Source: Bacteroidales bacterium
Lineage (GTDB): Bacteria; Bacteroidota; Bacteroidia; Bacteroidales; UBA7960
DNA length: 21,811 nucleotides
Reading direction: 5' to 3'
Assembly (NCBI GenBank): GCA_003555385.1
Contig: PWHO01000239.1
Span: 1-21,811 of the forward strand
Below are positions 6,961-13,900 of the stretch, one piece after another. How positions within the stretch are numbered: the stretch's first letter is position 1; each line of letters opens with the position of its first letter. A program made the translations under genes and the position numbers. Below the pieces are notes generated by a model that searched no databases, was not told the origin of the DNA, and was given only the letters and a program-made list of their open reading frames with translations.

Positions 6961-7950
6961 ATGGTTAAAAAAATAGGTGTGCTGGGCGCAGGTCATCTTG
7001 GCAAAATTCATGTCAAATGTATTCTGGCGTCTGAAAAGCTGGAACTCGCAGGGTTTTATGATCCTGATGAAGAAACAGCTGAATATGTGGCCGAAACATT
7101 CGGGATTAAGCGATTTTACTCAGATGACGAACTGATCAGTGCGGCAGATATTGTCGACATTGTTACCCCTACCGTGTCGCACTTTGATTGTGCATCCAAA
7201 GCCCTTAAGCATGGAAAACATGTATTCATTGAGAAACCCCTGACAACTACCCTTGAAGAGGCCCGAAAACTGATGGAACTGGCCAGGGAGGCCAGTGTAA
7301 AGGTACAGGTGGGCCATGTGGAACGCTTTAATCCGGCCTTCATTGCGGCAAAACCCTACCTGAAAAACCCCATGTTCATCGAAGCTCACAGGCTGGGGCA
7401 GTTTAATCCCCGCGGAACAGATGTACCTGTCGTACTTGACCTGATGATTCACGATATCGACATTATCCTGAATGTGGTCAAAGCTAAAGTGAAGAGCATA
7501 TCAGCCAGCGGTGTGTCCATTGTTTCAGAAACCCCGGATATTGCCAGCGCAAGAATTGAATTTACCAGCGGATGTGTGGCAAACCTTACTGCCAGCAGGC
7601 TTTCAATGAAAAATATGCGCAAAACCAGGTTTTTCCAACACGAAGGATACATTGCTGTTGATTTCCTCTCCAAGGAAACACAGATTATCAGGCTGAAGGA
7701 TGTGGTGGCCAGCCCGGATCCAGTGGCCATGGTTATAGATATGGGCCCTGAAAAAAACAAAAAGCAGATATGGGTGGAAAAACCGGAGATCAAACCGATC
7801 AACGCCATCCAGACAGAGCTTGAAACTTTTTTTGAGGCCATTGAGTACAATACCGATCCGGTGGTAAGCATTCATGATGGATACGCATCCCTGGAACTGG
7901 CTTACAGAATTATGGAAAAAATCGAGCAAAGTGCGAAATACCTGAATTGA
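6961..7950 (+). CDS. Gfo/Idh/MocA family oxidoreductase
   Basis: NAD(P)-dependent dehydrogenase of 329 residues acting on a sugar, nucleotide sugar or cyclitol. The N-terminal Rossmann fold has VLGAGHLG (7-14). The catalytic-lysine segment is FIEKPL with Lys92, and the C-terminal domain has the HDID stretch at 164-167. VGHVERFNPAF, next to the active site, is typical of WlbA/MviM-like members. ATG 6961 is chosen because a promoter-like TACTTTTG lies just upstream and homologues begin with the Rossmann strand. The next gene, a sugar phosphotransferase, begins 151 bases later on the same strand with no obvious terminator between. A glycan-precursor role is therefore plausible, but the substrate is not determined. 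Confidence 0.88.
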   Translation: MVKKIGVLGAGHLGKIHVKCILASEKLELAGFYDPDEETAEYVAETFGIKRFYSDDELISAADIVDIVTPTVSHFDCASKALKHGKHVFIEKPLTTTLEEARKLMELAREASVKVQVGHVERFNPAFIAAKPYLKNPMFIEAHRLGQFNPRGTDVPVVLDLMIHDIDIILNVVKAKVKSISASGVSIVSETPDIASARIEFTSGCVANLTASRLSMKNMRKTRFFQHEGYIAVDFLSKETQIIRLKDVVASPDPVAMVIDMGPEKNKKQIWVEKPEIKPINAIQTELETFFEAIEYNTDPVVSIHDGYASLELAYRIMEKIEQSAKYLN

Positions 7951-8101
7951 GTTTTCCACTTCCCATGTTAATAAATTGGTGCAAAAACAGGCAATATGTA
8001 CCACACCTCCCCGTTATCTTCTTGCAGCAGGCTCTCCGGCAGGGTTTGGTCGCGTTTTTTTCTCAACAACAGGGCAATTGACAGAACCAATGCAGTAAAA
8101 A

Positions 8102-9526
8102 ATGGACAAACGCTTACAAAGGATCCAGCTGGCTAAAAATGTGCTTTTTGACTACCTTGCAGCAGTCCTGGCGTGGGTGTTTTACCTCGGCTATCTGGTT
8201 ATCAACAACGGGTTCTATGTTCATGTGCTGACCGAAGAATTGCGGAAAGGAGGTACACTGTTGTTCGGCCTGCTCATCATCCCCGGATTCTGGCTGGCCC
8301 TGTATTACCTCAGCGGAGCTTACAACTCCATTTTCAGGCAGTCACGCCTCGGGCAGTTCGGCCATACCCTGCTGACATCCCTTATCGGCGTACTGGTCAT
8401 ATACTTTGTAATACTCCTGAACCAGGAGGCTAACCTGATCAAAGGTCATTATCAGTCATTGCTGGTATTGCTGCTGGTTCATATCTTTTTCACCGCCAGT
8501 TTCCGATTCATTCTGTCTACCAATGTCATACGCAGGATCAACAACAGGGAGATCGGGTTTAACACCATCATTATTGGCAGTCAGAAAAAAGCTGCAGATA
8601 TTATTCAGGAACTGGAATCCCGGAAAAAGTCTTCAGGTCAAAGGCTGATCGGTTTTGTCAGTGTCAGTAAGCAGGAATCCTATATGGCTGCCGGACACCT
8701 CCCGTTGCTGGGCCATATTGGCCAGGTAAGAGAGGTCATTAAACAATATGGCGTGGAAGAAGCCATCATTGCACTGGAGTCCAGGGAGCACAAGAAAATC
8801 AGTCAGATCCTGGCTGACCTCAACACCACCGATGTGGAGGTTAAGGTTATTCCGGAGATGCATGACATTTTACTGGGTGCAGTCAAAATGACCGCCATCT
8901 TCGGCCCCCCGCTTATTCAAATTCGTCCCGGACTGATGCCGGCCTGGCAGCAATCAATCAAGCGCTTGATAGATGTGGTTATTTCAGCGTTGAGTCTGGT
9001 CATTCTTTCCCCCGTTTTCATGTTCACGGCCATTGGTGTTAAATTATCCTCCCGGGGTCCGGTATTTTATAAACATGCACGCATTGGCCTGCATGGAAAA
9101 CCATTTATGATGCATAAGTTCCGGTCAATGTATGTAGATGCGGAAAAAAACGGGCCCCAGCTATCCTGCGAAAACGATCCACGTGTCACCCCTTTCGGTC
9201 GTTTTATGCGCAAAGTGCGCCTGGATGAAATTCCCCAGTTTTATAATGTACTGCGTGGCTATATGTCACTTGTCGGCCCCCGGCCGGAACGACAGTATTA
9301 TATTGATCAGATCGTGAAAAAAGCACCGCACTATAAATTGCTGCAGAAGATCAAACCCGGGGTTACCAGCTGGGGTCAGGTAAAGTACGGATACGCAGAG
9401 AATGTGGATGAAATGATCGAGCGCCTGAAATACGACCTGCTATACCTTGAGAACATGTCGCTGGCTGTGGATTTCAAGATACTGATCTACACTGTACTGA
9501 TCATCCTGCAGGGCCGCGGAAAATAA
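8102..9526 (+). CDS. Polyprenyl-phosphate sugar phosphotransferase (exopolysaccharide initiation)
   Basis: A 474-residue membrane enzyme of the WbaP/WcaJ type. It transfers a sugar-1-phosphate from a UDP-sugar to undecaprenyl phosphate to begin a polysaccharide repeat unit. The N-terminal half has about four or five membrane segments, then a Rossmann-like cytosolic domain (FNTIIIGSQKKAADII, about 155-170). A further hydrophobic segment (LIDVVISALSLVILSPVFM) leads into the catalytic domain: YKHARIG, KFRSM (339-343), DEIPQFYNVLRG, VGPRPE (391-396) and PGVTSWGQV. All domains of the long form are present. It is probably cotranscribed with the preceding oxidoreductase and converges on the DUF4294 gene with 25 bases between. 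The sugar is unknown. Confidence 0.93.
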   Translation: MDKRLQRIQLAKNVLFDYLAAVLAWVFYLGYLVINNGFYVHVLTEELRKGGTLLFGLLIIPGFWLALYYLSGAYNSIFRQSRLGQFGHTLLTSLIGVLVIYFVILLNQEANLIKGHYQSLLVLLLVHIFFTASFRFILSTNVIRRINNREIGFNTIIIGSQKKAADIIQELESRKKSSGQRLIGFVSVSKQESYMAAGHLPLLGHIGQVREVIKQYGVEEAIIALESREHKKISQILADLNTTDVEVKVIPEMHDILLGAVKMTAIFGPPLIQIRPGLMPAWQQSIKRLIDVVISALSLVILSPVFMFTAIGVKLSSRGPVFYKHARIGLHGKPFMMHKFRSMYVDAEKNGPQLSCENDPRVTPFGRFMRKVRLDEIPQFYNVLRGYMSLVGPRPERQYYIDQIVKKAPHYKLLQKIKPGVTSWGQVKYGYAENVDEMIERLKYDLLYLENMSLAVDFKILIYTVLIILQGRGK

Positions 9527-9551
9527 AACATCAGATATAGCCCGGCTCAGA

Positions 9552-10154
9552 TCAGATAAAGCCCTCTTCGATTAATTGAACGATTTGCTCAATTTGCCTG
9601 TCTTCCCCGTACGGATCATATTCTTCGCGCAGGTCATATCCGAAAATCCGTCCGAGCGACTGCCAGAAAACCGCTGAAAAAGTACCGCGGAACTCTTTAA
9701 GTATATGATAGGAAGTCTGATCCGTTTCCCTGTCTATCAGCTTAATCAGTATCAGGCCCTGGGAAAAAGTCAGCCGTTTCAGGTCATCTTCAAAGTTTTC
9801 CCGGATCTCATCTTCGGCCTCACTGATAAATTGTCTTCGCTCCCGTTCCGTTTCCAGTTCCATAAGTTCCCTGCTGTACTCCCGGAACATATGTACGGCA
9901 AGCTTCGCATACGGATAGGCCACTTTTACATTTCTTACAGTCCGGTTATAGCGGTAGGCCTCCCACCGACTTCCGAATATCCGTTCCGCAGTTACACTTA
10001 CAGGGCGAAGCTCAATTACAGGAATGGTGTCACCGTTCACCACCCGGGCAGCCACGGTATTGGCCCGCCGAAGCGGATCATCTGGCTTAACATCAAGGGT
10101 ATCGGGAGGATAGCCGTTAACGAACACAAACAATATGACCAGCAGCAATTGCAT
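9552..10154 (-). CDS. DUF4294 domain-containing protein
   Basis: A 200-residue protein of unknown function, recognised from conserved segments of DUF4294, a family largely restricted to Bacteroidota. These are YRYNRTVRNVKVAYPYAKLA (about 68-87), FEDDLKRLTFSQGLILIKLI, the ETDQTSY stretch, and FWQSLGRIFG with the closing EYDPYGEDR. The first 15 or so residues (MQLLLVILFVFVNG) are hydrophobic and probably form a signal peptide, so the protein is likely exported. The middle is charged and helical (ELETERERRQFISEAEDEI). It stands between the clpX terminator and the convergent sugar transferase gene, so it is probably transcribed alone. No catalytic motif is evident. Confidence 0.88.
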   Translation of the reverse strand: MQLLLVILFVFVNGYPPDTLDVKPDDPLRRANTVAARVVNGDTIPVIELRPVSVTAERIFGSRWEAYRYNRTVRNVKVAYPYAKLAVHMFREYSRELMELETERERRQFISEAEDEIRENFEDDLKRLTFSQGLILIKLIDRETDQTSYHILKEFRGTFSAVFWQSLGRIFGYDLREEYDPYGEDRQIEQIVQLIEEGFI

Positions 10155-10165
10155 AAATTTCCCTC

Positions 10166-10198
10166 AAAAAAAAGCGTCCCTTTAAACTTGAACGCTTT
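10166..10198 (-). terminator. Terminator after clpX
   Basis: On the minus strand AAAGCGT (10192-10198) pairs perfectly with ACGCTTT (10171-10177) across a 14-base loop. The 3' arm runs into a total of eight T. It lies 43 bases after the clpX stop and 11 bases before the DUF4294 gene start. Confidence 0.75.
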
Positions 10199-10240
10199 AA
10201 TTTACAAAAAATTTCAGGGATGGCCAAGTGGCCCCGTAAC

Positions 10241-11497
10241 TCAGGAAGCCGCCCTAAGCTGGCTGAGCTGGTTTTCATCCAGCCTTTTCCGGGTATAATC
10301 CAATGTCAGATGGAAAGCCTCCAACTTATCGGTATCATTGCTTGCCTTTGAGGGGATGTCATACATGGCATCGAGCATCACGATTTCACAGATGGACCGG
10401 AGTCCTCTTGCACCCAGCTTAAACTCCACTGCTTTATCCACCAGGTAATCAAGCACCTCATCCTCGATAATCAGCTCCACATTGTCCATTTCAAACAACT
10501 TCTTGTATTGTTTGATCAATGAATTTCTGGGCTCTGAAAGGATCTGGCGCAATGCACCCCGGTCAAGGGGGTTGAAATGGGTTAAAACCGGCATCCGCCC
10601 TACCAGTTCGGGAATCAGCCCGAAACTCTTCAGATCCTGCGGTGCAATATACTGAAGCATATTCTCGCGGTCTATCCGGCCACTGCGTCTTGTCCCGTAA
10701 CCGATGGCATTGGCCTGCATACGCGACATGATCTTTTTCTCGATCCCGTCAAAAGCACCGCCACATACAAACAGGATATTCTGGGTATTCACCTGGATCA
10801 TCTTCTGTTCGGGATGCTTGCGTCCGCCCTGTGGCGGCACATTAACCACCGCACCCTCGAGGAGCTTCAGCAAAGCCTGCTGGACACCTTCACCGGAAAC
10901 ATCACGGGTAATGGACGGATTGTCGCTTTTTCGTGCGATCTTATCCACCTCATCAATAAAAACAATTCCCCTTTCGGCAGCTGTCACGTCGTAGTCAGCC
11001 ACCTGGAGCAATCTGGCCAGGATGCTTTCCACATCTTCCCCCACGTAACCCGCCTCGGTCAATACCGTAGCATCGGCTATGCAGAAAGGAACCTGCATTT
11101 TCTTTGCAATGGTCCGTGCCATGAGGGTTTTGCCGGTACCTGTTTCACCAACCATCACAATATTGGACTTTTCCAGCTCCACACCTTCATCATCCTCCGG
11201 TTTCGGGGCCGGATAATTGATCCGCTTATAATGGTTATATACTGCCACAGAAAGAACCTTTTTGGCATCTTCCTGCCCAATCACATAATGATCGAGGTGT
11301 TTCTTGATCTCAGCCGGTTTGAACAACCTGAAAGAGGGAATTTTTTGCTTCTCCTTCTGGGTTTTCTCTTCTGCCACAATCGTGTTGGCCTGCTCCACAC
11401 AACGTTCACAGATTTGGGCATCTACCCCGGAGATCAGCATATCAACGTCTTTCCCCCCTTTGCCGCAAAAGGAACATTTCCTGGTTTCTTTGGTCAT
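10241..11497 (-). CDS. clpX: ATP-dependent Clp protease ATP-binding subunit ClpX
   Basis: Hexameric AAA+ unfoldase that feeds substrates to ClpP. All 418 residues are present. They include the zinc-binding Cys8, Cys11, Cys30 and Cys33; Walker A GETGTGKT (117-124); pore loop GYVG (150-153); Walker B IVFIDE (178-183); the conserved SITRDVSGEGVQQALLKLLE helix; and sensor-2 GARGLR near the C-terminus. The loop that docks on ClpP reads IGY (265-267), where Escherichia coli has IGF. The gene lies 34 bases after clpP in the usual tig-clpP-clpX order and is followed by an intrinsic terminator. Confidence 0.98.
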   Translation of the reverse strand: MTKETRKCSFCGKGGKDVDMLISGVDAQICERCVEQANTIVAEEKTQKEKQKIPSFRLFKPAEIKKHLDHYVIGQEDAKKVLSVAVYNHYKRINYPAPKPEDDEGVELEKSNIVMVGETGTGKTLMARTIAKKMQVPFCIADATVLTEAGYVGEDVESILARLLQVADYDVTAAERGIVFIDEVDKIARKSDNPSITRDVSGEGVQQALLKLLEGAVVNVPPQGGRKHPEQKMIQVNTQNILFVCGGAFDGIEKKIMSRMQANAIGYGTRRSGRIDRENMLQYIAPQDLKSFGLIPELVGRMPVLTHFNPLDRGALRQILSEPRNSLIKQYKKLFEMDNVELIIEDEVLDYLVDKAVEFKLGARGLRSICEIVMLDAMYDIPSKASNDTDKLEAFHLTLDYTRKRLDENQLSQLRAAS

Positions 11498-11531
11498 TTC
11501 AATGATATTTTTCGTTGGTCAGATCTGATGA

Positions 11532-12215
11532 TTATTCATGGCGTTTATTGGCCACCAGTACCTCATCAATCATCCCGTACGCTTTCGCTTCCTCCGAAGT
11601 CATCCAGAAATCCCTGTCTGAATCCTTCCAGATCTTCTTGTAATCCTGGCCGCTATGAAGGGCGATGATCTCATACAATTCCTTCTTGATCTTCTGAATT
11701 TCCCTTGCCGTGATTTCTATATCAGAGGCCTGTCCTTCGGCTCCACCCATGGGCTGATGAATCAGAATACGGCTGTGCTTCAGGGCGGTACGCTTCCCTT
11801 TGGTTCCGGCTGCCAGCAGTACCGCACCCATTGAAGCGGCCATCCCTGTACAAATAGTTGACACATCAGGGGCAATATACTGCATGGTATCATAAATTCC
11901 CAGGCCGGCGTAAACCGATCCACCCGGTGTATTCAAATAAATCTGAACCTCCTTCTTGGGGTCGACAGACTCCAGGTAAAGCAGCTGGGCCTGGATGATA
12001 TTGGCTACATAATCGTTAACAGGGACACCCAGAAAGATGATCCGGTCCATCATCAGCCGGCTGAACACATCCATGGTGGCCACATTCAATTGCCTTTCCT
12101 CAATAATGGTCGGGCTGATATAATTGCCATAGGCCGATGTATAATTTTGCATCGTCTGGCTGCTGATTCCCCGGTGACGGGTCGCATATTTGAAAAAATC
12201 GTCCTGTTGACTCAT
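11532..12215 (-). CDS. clpP: ATP-dependent Clp protease proteolytic subunit ClpP
   Basis: Serine peptidase of 227 residues that forms the double-ring chamber of ClpXP. The nucleophile is Ser128 in GMAASMGA and the catalytic His is His153 in LIHQPMGG. The Asp of the triad lies in the KDSDRD segment (197-202). The oxyanion strand NTPGGSVYAG is at 95-104. About 30 residues precede the mature core, more than in Escherichia coli, and probably include a propeptide; a MQNYTSAYGNYISP segment lies near its end. It starts three bases after the tig stop and precedes clpX, so the three genes form one operon. Confidence 0.98.
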   Translation of the reverse strand: MSQQDDFFKYATRHRGISSQTMQNYTSAYGNYISPTIIEERQLNVATMDVFSRLMMDRIIFLGVPVNDYVANIIQAQLLYLESVDPKKEVQIYLNTPGGSVYAGLGIYDTMQYIAPDVSTICTGMAASMGAVLLAAGTKGKRTALKHSRILIHQPMGGAEGQASDIEITAREIQKIKKELYEIIALHSGQDYKKIWKDSDRDFWMTSEEAKAYGMIDEVLVANKRHE

Positions 12216-12218
12216 GAC

Positions 12219-13511
12219 TTATTGGTTTTCTGTTTCTGACCCGGAAGCATCCTGGCCCTTATTTTGTTTATATTTCTCTGTAACTAATTTAACAAAATCA
12301 TCGAAACCAGTCTCCGTTTCCTTCAACTTTAATTTTTCTTTAAAGAGGCCCATGAGTTTTTCATCAAAGAGCTGATCATATACCTTTTTGACCTCATCTT
12401 TGTTGGCAGCGATCTGTTTTACATACTGATCAAGCATCTCCTGCTCAACATTTTCCTGGCCGTATTGTTTAAGCTGTGCACGAATAAATTTCTCAATCTG
12501 GGCGTTCACTTCCTCGGGCTCCACCTTGATCTCATATTTTTTGATCAGGTGATTCTCCAAAAGCTGCCATCTGAAAGTATCAGCAAACTGGTCAAACTCG
12601 TCGTTTATCTTCTCTTCGGTGAGCTCCTCATTGTCTTTATTGGTGTCAAGCAGCCATTTTTTCAGGAAGGATTCCGGCAATGACAAATCTGTCTCTTTTA
12701 CCAGCTTTTCCATCACCACATTTTTAAAATGCTTGTCCGCATCTGCCTGATATTGCTGACCGATCTGTCCGGCCAGGTGCTCACGAAATGCCTCTTCCGT
12801 TTGAATATCCTCCTCCGGTGCTACTTTTTTGAAAAGCTCCTCATTGAGTTCAGCAGGTTCCACACGGCTGATGCTTTCTACCACAAAACGAAAAAGCGGG
12901 CTGTATTGGTCAAGCTCCTCCTTTTTCACGCCCACCATGGCTGCCGCTTCCGTTTCTGAATCGACCGCCTTAACAATATCCATCTCTACAGAAGTACCCG
13001 GTTTGGCACCCTCTAACTGTTTTTTCAGTTCCTCGTCTTTCAGATACTGGATATACACATTTGCTTTGTGGGTATGGCCTTCATCCTTTGGGTTATCCGA
13101 CGACTCCATTTCGGTGAACTCACCAAAAAGCACATCCTCGGCTTCAGCAATACCCGGATTGGTCATCTTGCCATATCGTTTGCGGATATCTTTCAGGTAA
13201 TTGTCCACAATATCATTTTCTACCTTGATTTTGTGATATTCAACCTCTATCTCTTCTGATAACTCCAGATCGATTTCAGGGGCCAGGCCGATCTCATAGT
13301 GAAACTCAAATTCAGTCTGATTGTCCCAGTCAATGGCATTGGCTTTTTCATTGTCCGGCAACGGGTTCCCAAGCACATTTAACTCGTTCTCTTTGATGTA
13401 ATTGTAAACGGCGTCTGCCAGGATCTTATTGACCTCCTCAGCCAGCACACTTTTACCATACATCTTTTTCACAATGCCCGCGGGCACTTTTCCGGGCCTG
13501 AAGCCGGGCAT
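12219..13511 (-). CDS. tig: Trigger factor, open part from Met41 (upstream amber stop)
   Basis: Ribosome-associated folding chaperone. The longest open frame has 430 residues starting at MPGFRPGKVPAG, which is the middle of the ribosome-binding domain. GFRPGKVP, the signature that contacts the ribosome, is kept. A region with weak FKBP-like character and an acidic, lysine-rich helical C-terminal chaperone domain follow. The normal first 40 codons lie directly upstream in the same frame but contain a TAG (13569-13571). As written, only internal initiation at this ATG would give protein, and it would lack the first strands and helix of the N-terminal domain. The upstream sequence GAAGAAAG is at best a weak ribosome site. 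The stop lies three bases before clpP. Confidence 0.85.
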   Translation of the reverse strand: MPGFRPGKVPAGIVKKMYGKSVLAEEVNKILADAVYNYIKENELNVLGNPLPDNEKANAIDWDNQTEFEFHYEIGLAPEIDLELSEEIEVEYHKIKVENDIVDNYLKDIRKRYGKMTNPGIAEAEDVLFGEFTEMESSDNPKDEGHTHKANVYIQYLKDEELKKQLEGAKPGTSVEMDIVKAVDSETEAAAMVGVKKEELDQYSPLFRFVVESISRVEPAELNEELFKKVAPEEDIQTEEAFREHLAGQIGQQYQADADKHFKNVVMEKLVKETDLSLPESFLKKWLLDTNKDNEELTEEKINDEFDQFADTFRWQLLENHLIKKYEIKVEPEEVNAQIEKFIRAQLKQYGQENVEQEMLDQYVKQIAANKDEVKKVYDQLFDEKLMGLFKEKLKLKETETGFDDFVKLVTEKYKQNKGQDASGSETENQ

Positions 13512-13631
13512 CTGCGCTTTCTTCTGCAGGTTACGCAGCTCTTTATCAACCTGGTCGCGATAATCTTCCTAGTTGAGTGTTACTTTCAGCACTGCTTCCA
13601 GGGGGGCGGTGTTTTCCTGTACAATATTCAT
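13512..13631 (-). pseudogene. tig: 5' end of tig, interrupted by an in-frame TAG
   Basis: Reading from ATG 13631 gives MNIVQENTAPLEAVLKVTLN, then TAG (13569-13571), then EDYRDQVDKELRNLQKKAQ leading directly into the Met41 frame. Both sides are typical trigger-factor N-terminal sequence and no base is gained or lost, so a single substitution explains the stop (for example AAG, GAG or CAG to TAG). Possible meanings are a loss-of-function allele, a sequence or assembly error, or a stop tolerated through restart or suppression. The other genes here use TAA and TGA, and ccmB ends in TAG, so TAG is not generally read as sense. Confidence 0.85.
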
Positions 13632-13648
13632 ATCGTTCAATCGGTTTT

Positions 13649-13676
13649 TGAAGCAGCAGCCAGGCTGTCTGCTTCA
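13649..13676 (-). promoter_or_regulatory. Stem-loop at the 5' end of the tig-clpP-clpX leader
   Basis: TGAAGCAG and CTGCTTCA form a perfect 8-base stem. Inside it, after a small internal loop, AGC/GCT closes a short terminal loop. If transcription begins just after the -7 box at 13683-13690, the RNA would start at or next to this hairpin. Five A follow it, so it is not an intrinsic terminator on this strand. Confidence 0.5.
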
Positions 13677-13682
13677 GCTTTT

Positions 13683-13690
13683 CAAAAATA
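13683..13690 (-). promoter_or_regulatory. Candidate -7 box for tig-clpP-clpX
   Basis: TATTTTTG on the minus strand matches TAnnTTTG. It forms the last part of the T-rich tail of the tRNA-Leu terminator. No clear TTTG is present about 20 bases further upstream, so the promoter would be weak or dependent on another factor. Confidence 0.4.
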
Positions 13691-13735
13691 AAAACAACCC
13701 CGCCAGACCAGGAACATCATGTCTATTACGGGGTT
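13684..13735 (-). terminator. Terminator after tRNA-Leu
   Basis: On the minus strand AACCCCG (13729-13735) pairs with CGGGGTT (13696-13702). A G and a T-rich tract (five T, A, five T) follow. The loop is long, 26 bases, and may hold a small inner helix. It begins about 18 bases after the tRNA 3' end. Confidence 0.65.
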
Positions 13736-13752
13736 CAACAATCCTGTTATTG

Positions 13753-13834
13753 TGCGGATGAAGGGACTCGAACCCCCACGCCTCTCGGCACCAGATCCTA
13801 AGTCTGGCGCGGCTACCAATTACGCCACATCCGC
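13753..13834 (-). tRNA. tRNA-Leu (TAG anticodon)
   Basis: Class II tRNA on the minus strand. The acceptor stem GCGGATG/CATCCGC has discriminator A at 13753, as expected for leucine. The anticodon stem-loop CCAGA-CTTAGGA-TCTGG has anticodon TAG, which reads CUA and related Leu codons. A long variable arm (TGCCGAGAGGCGTG) and the T-arm GTTCGAGTC follow. CCA is not encoded. This tRNA does not read the UAG stop codon. Confidence 0.97.
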
Positions 13835-13853
13835 GTTCCTAAAAATTGGAGTG

Positions 13854-13883
13854 CAAATATACGACTTTTTATGCATCTGACAT
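13854..13883 (-). promoter_or_regulatory. Promoter of tRNA-Leu
   Basis: TATATTTG (13854-13861, minus strand) is a perfect TAnnTTTG box and continues into CACTC, exactly as upstream of tRNA-His. A weak upstream element ATGTCA (13878-13883) is 16 bases away. The box ends 19 bases before the tRNA. Confidence 0.65.
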
Positions 13884-13900
13884 GCATGAGGGCCAAAAAC

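Noticed and set aside
10814..11668. 284-codon open frame on the plus strand
   Set aside because: It lies antisense to clpX and clpP, which have all their catalytic motifs; the plus-strand translation shows no family pattern.
13569..13571. TAG reassigned to an amino acid in this organism
   Set aside because: ccmB ends in TAG (531-533) at the expected length, and no other gene here has an internal TAG, so a general code change is unlikely.
13753..13834. tRNA-Leu(TAG) as an amber suppressor for the tig stop
   Set aside because: Anticodon UAG pairs with CUA, not UAG; an amber suppressor would need anticodon CUA.
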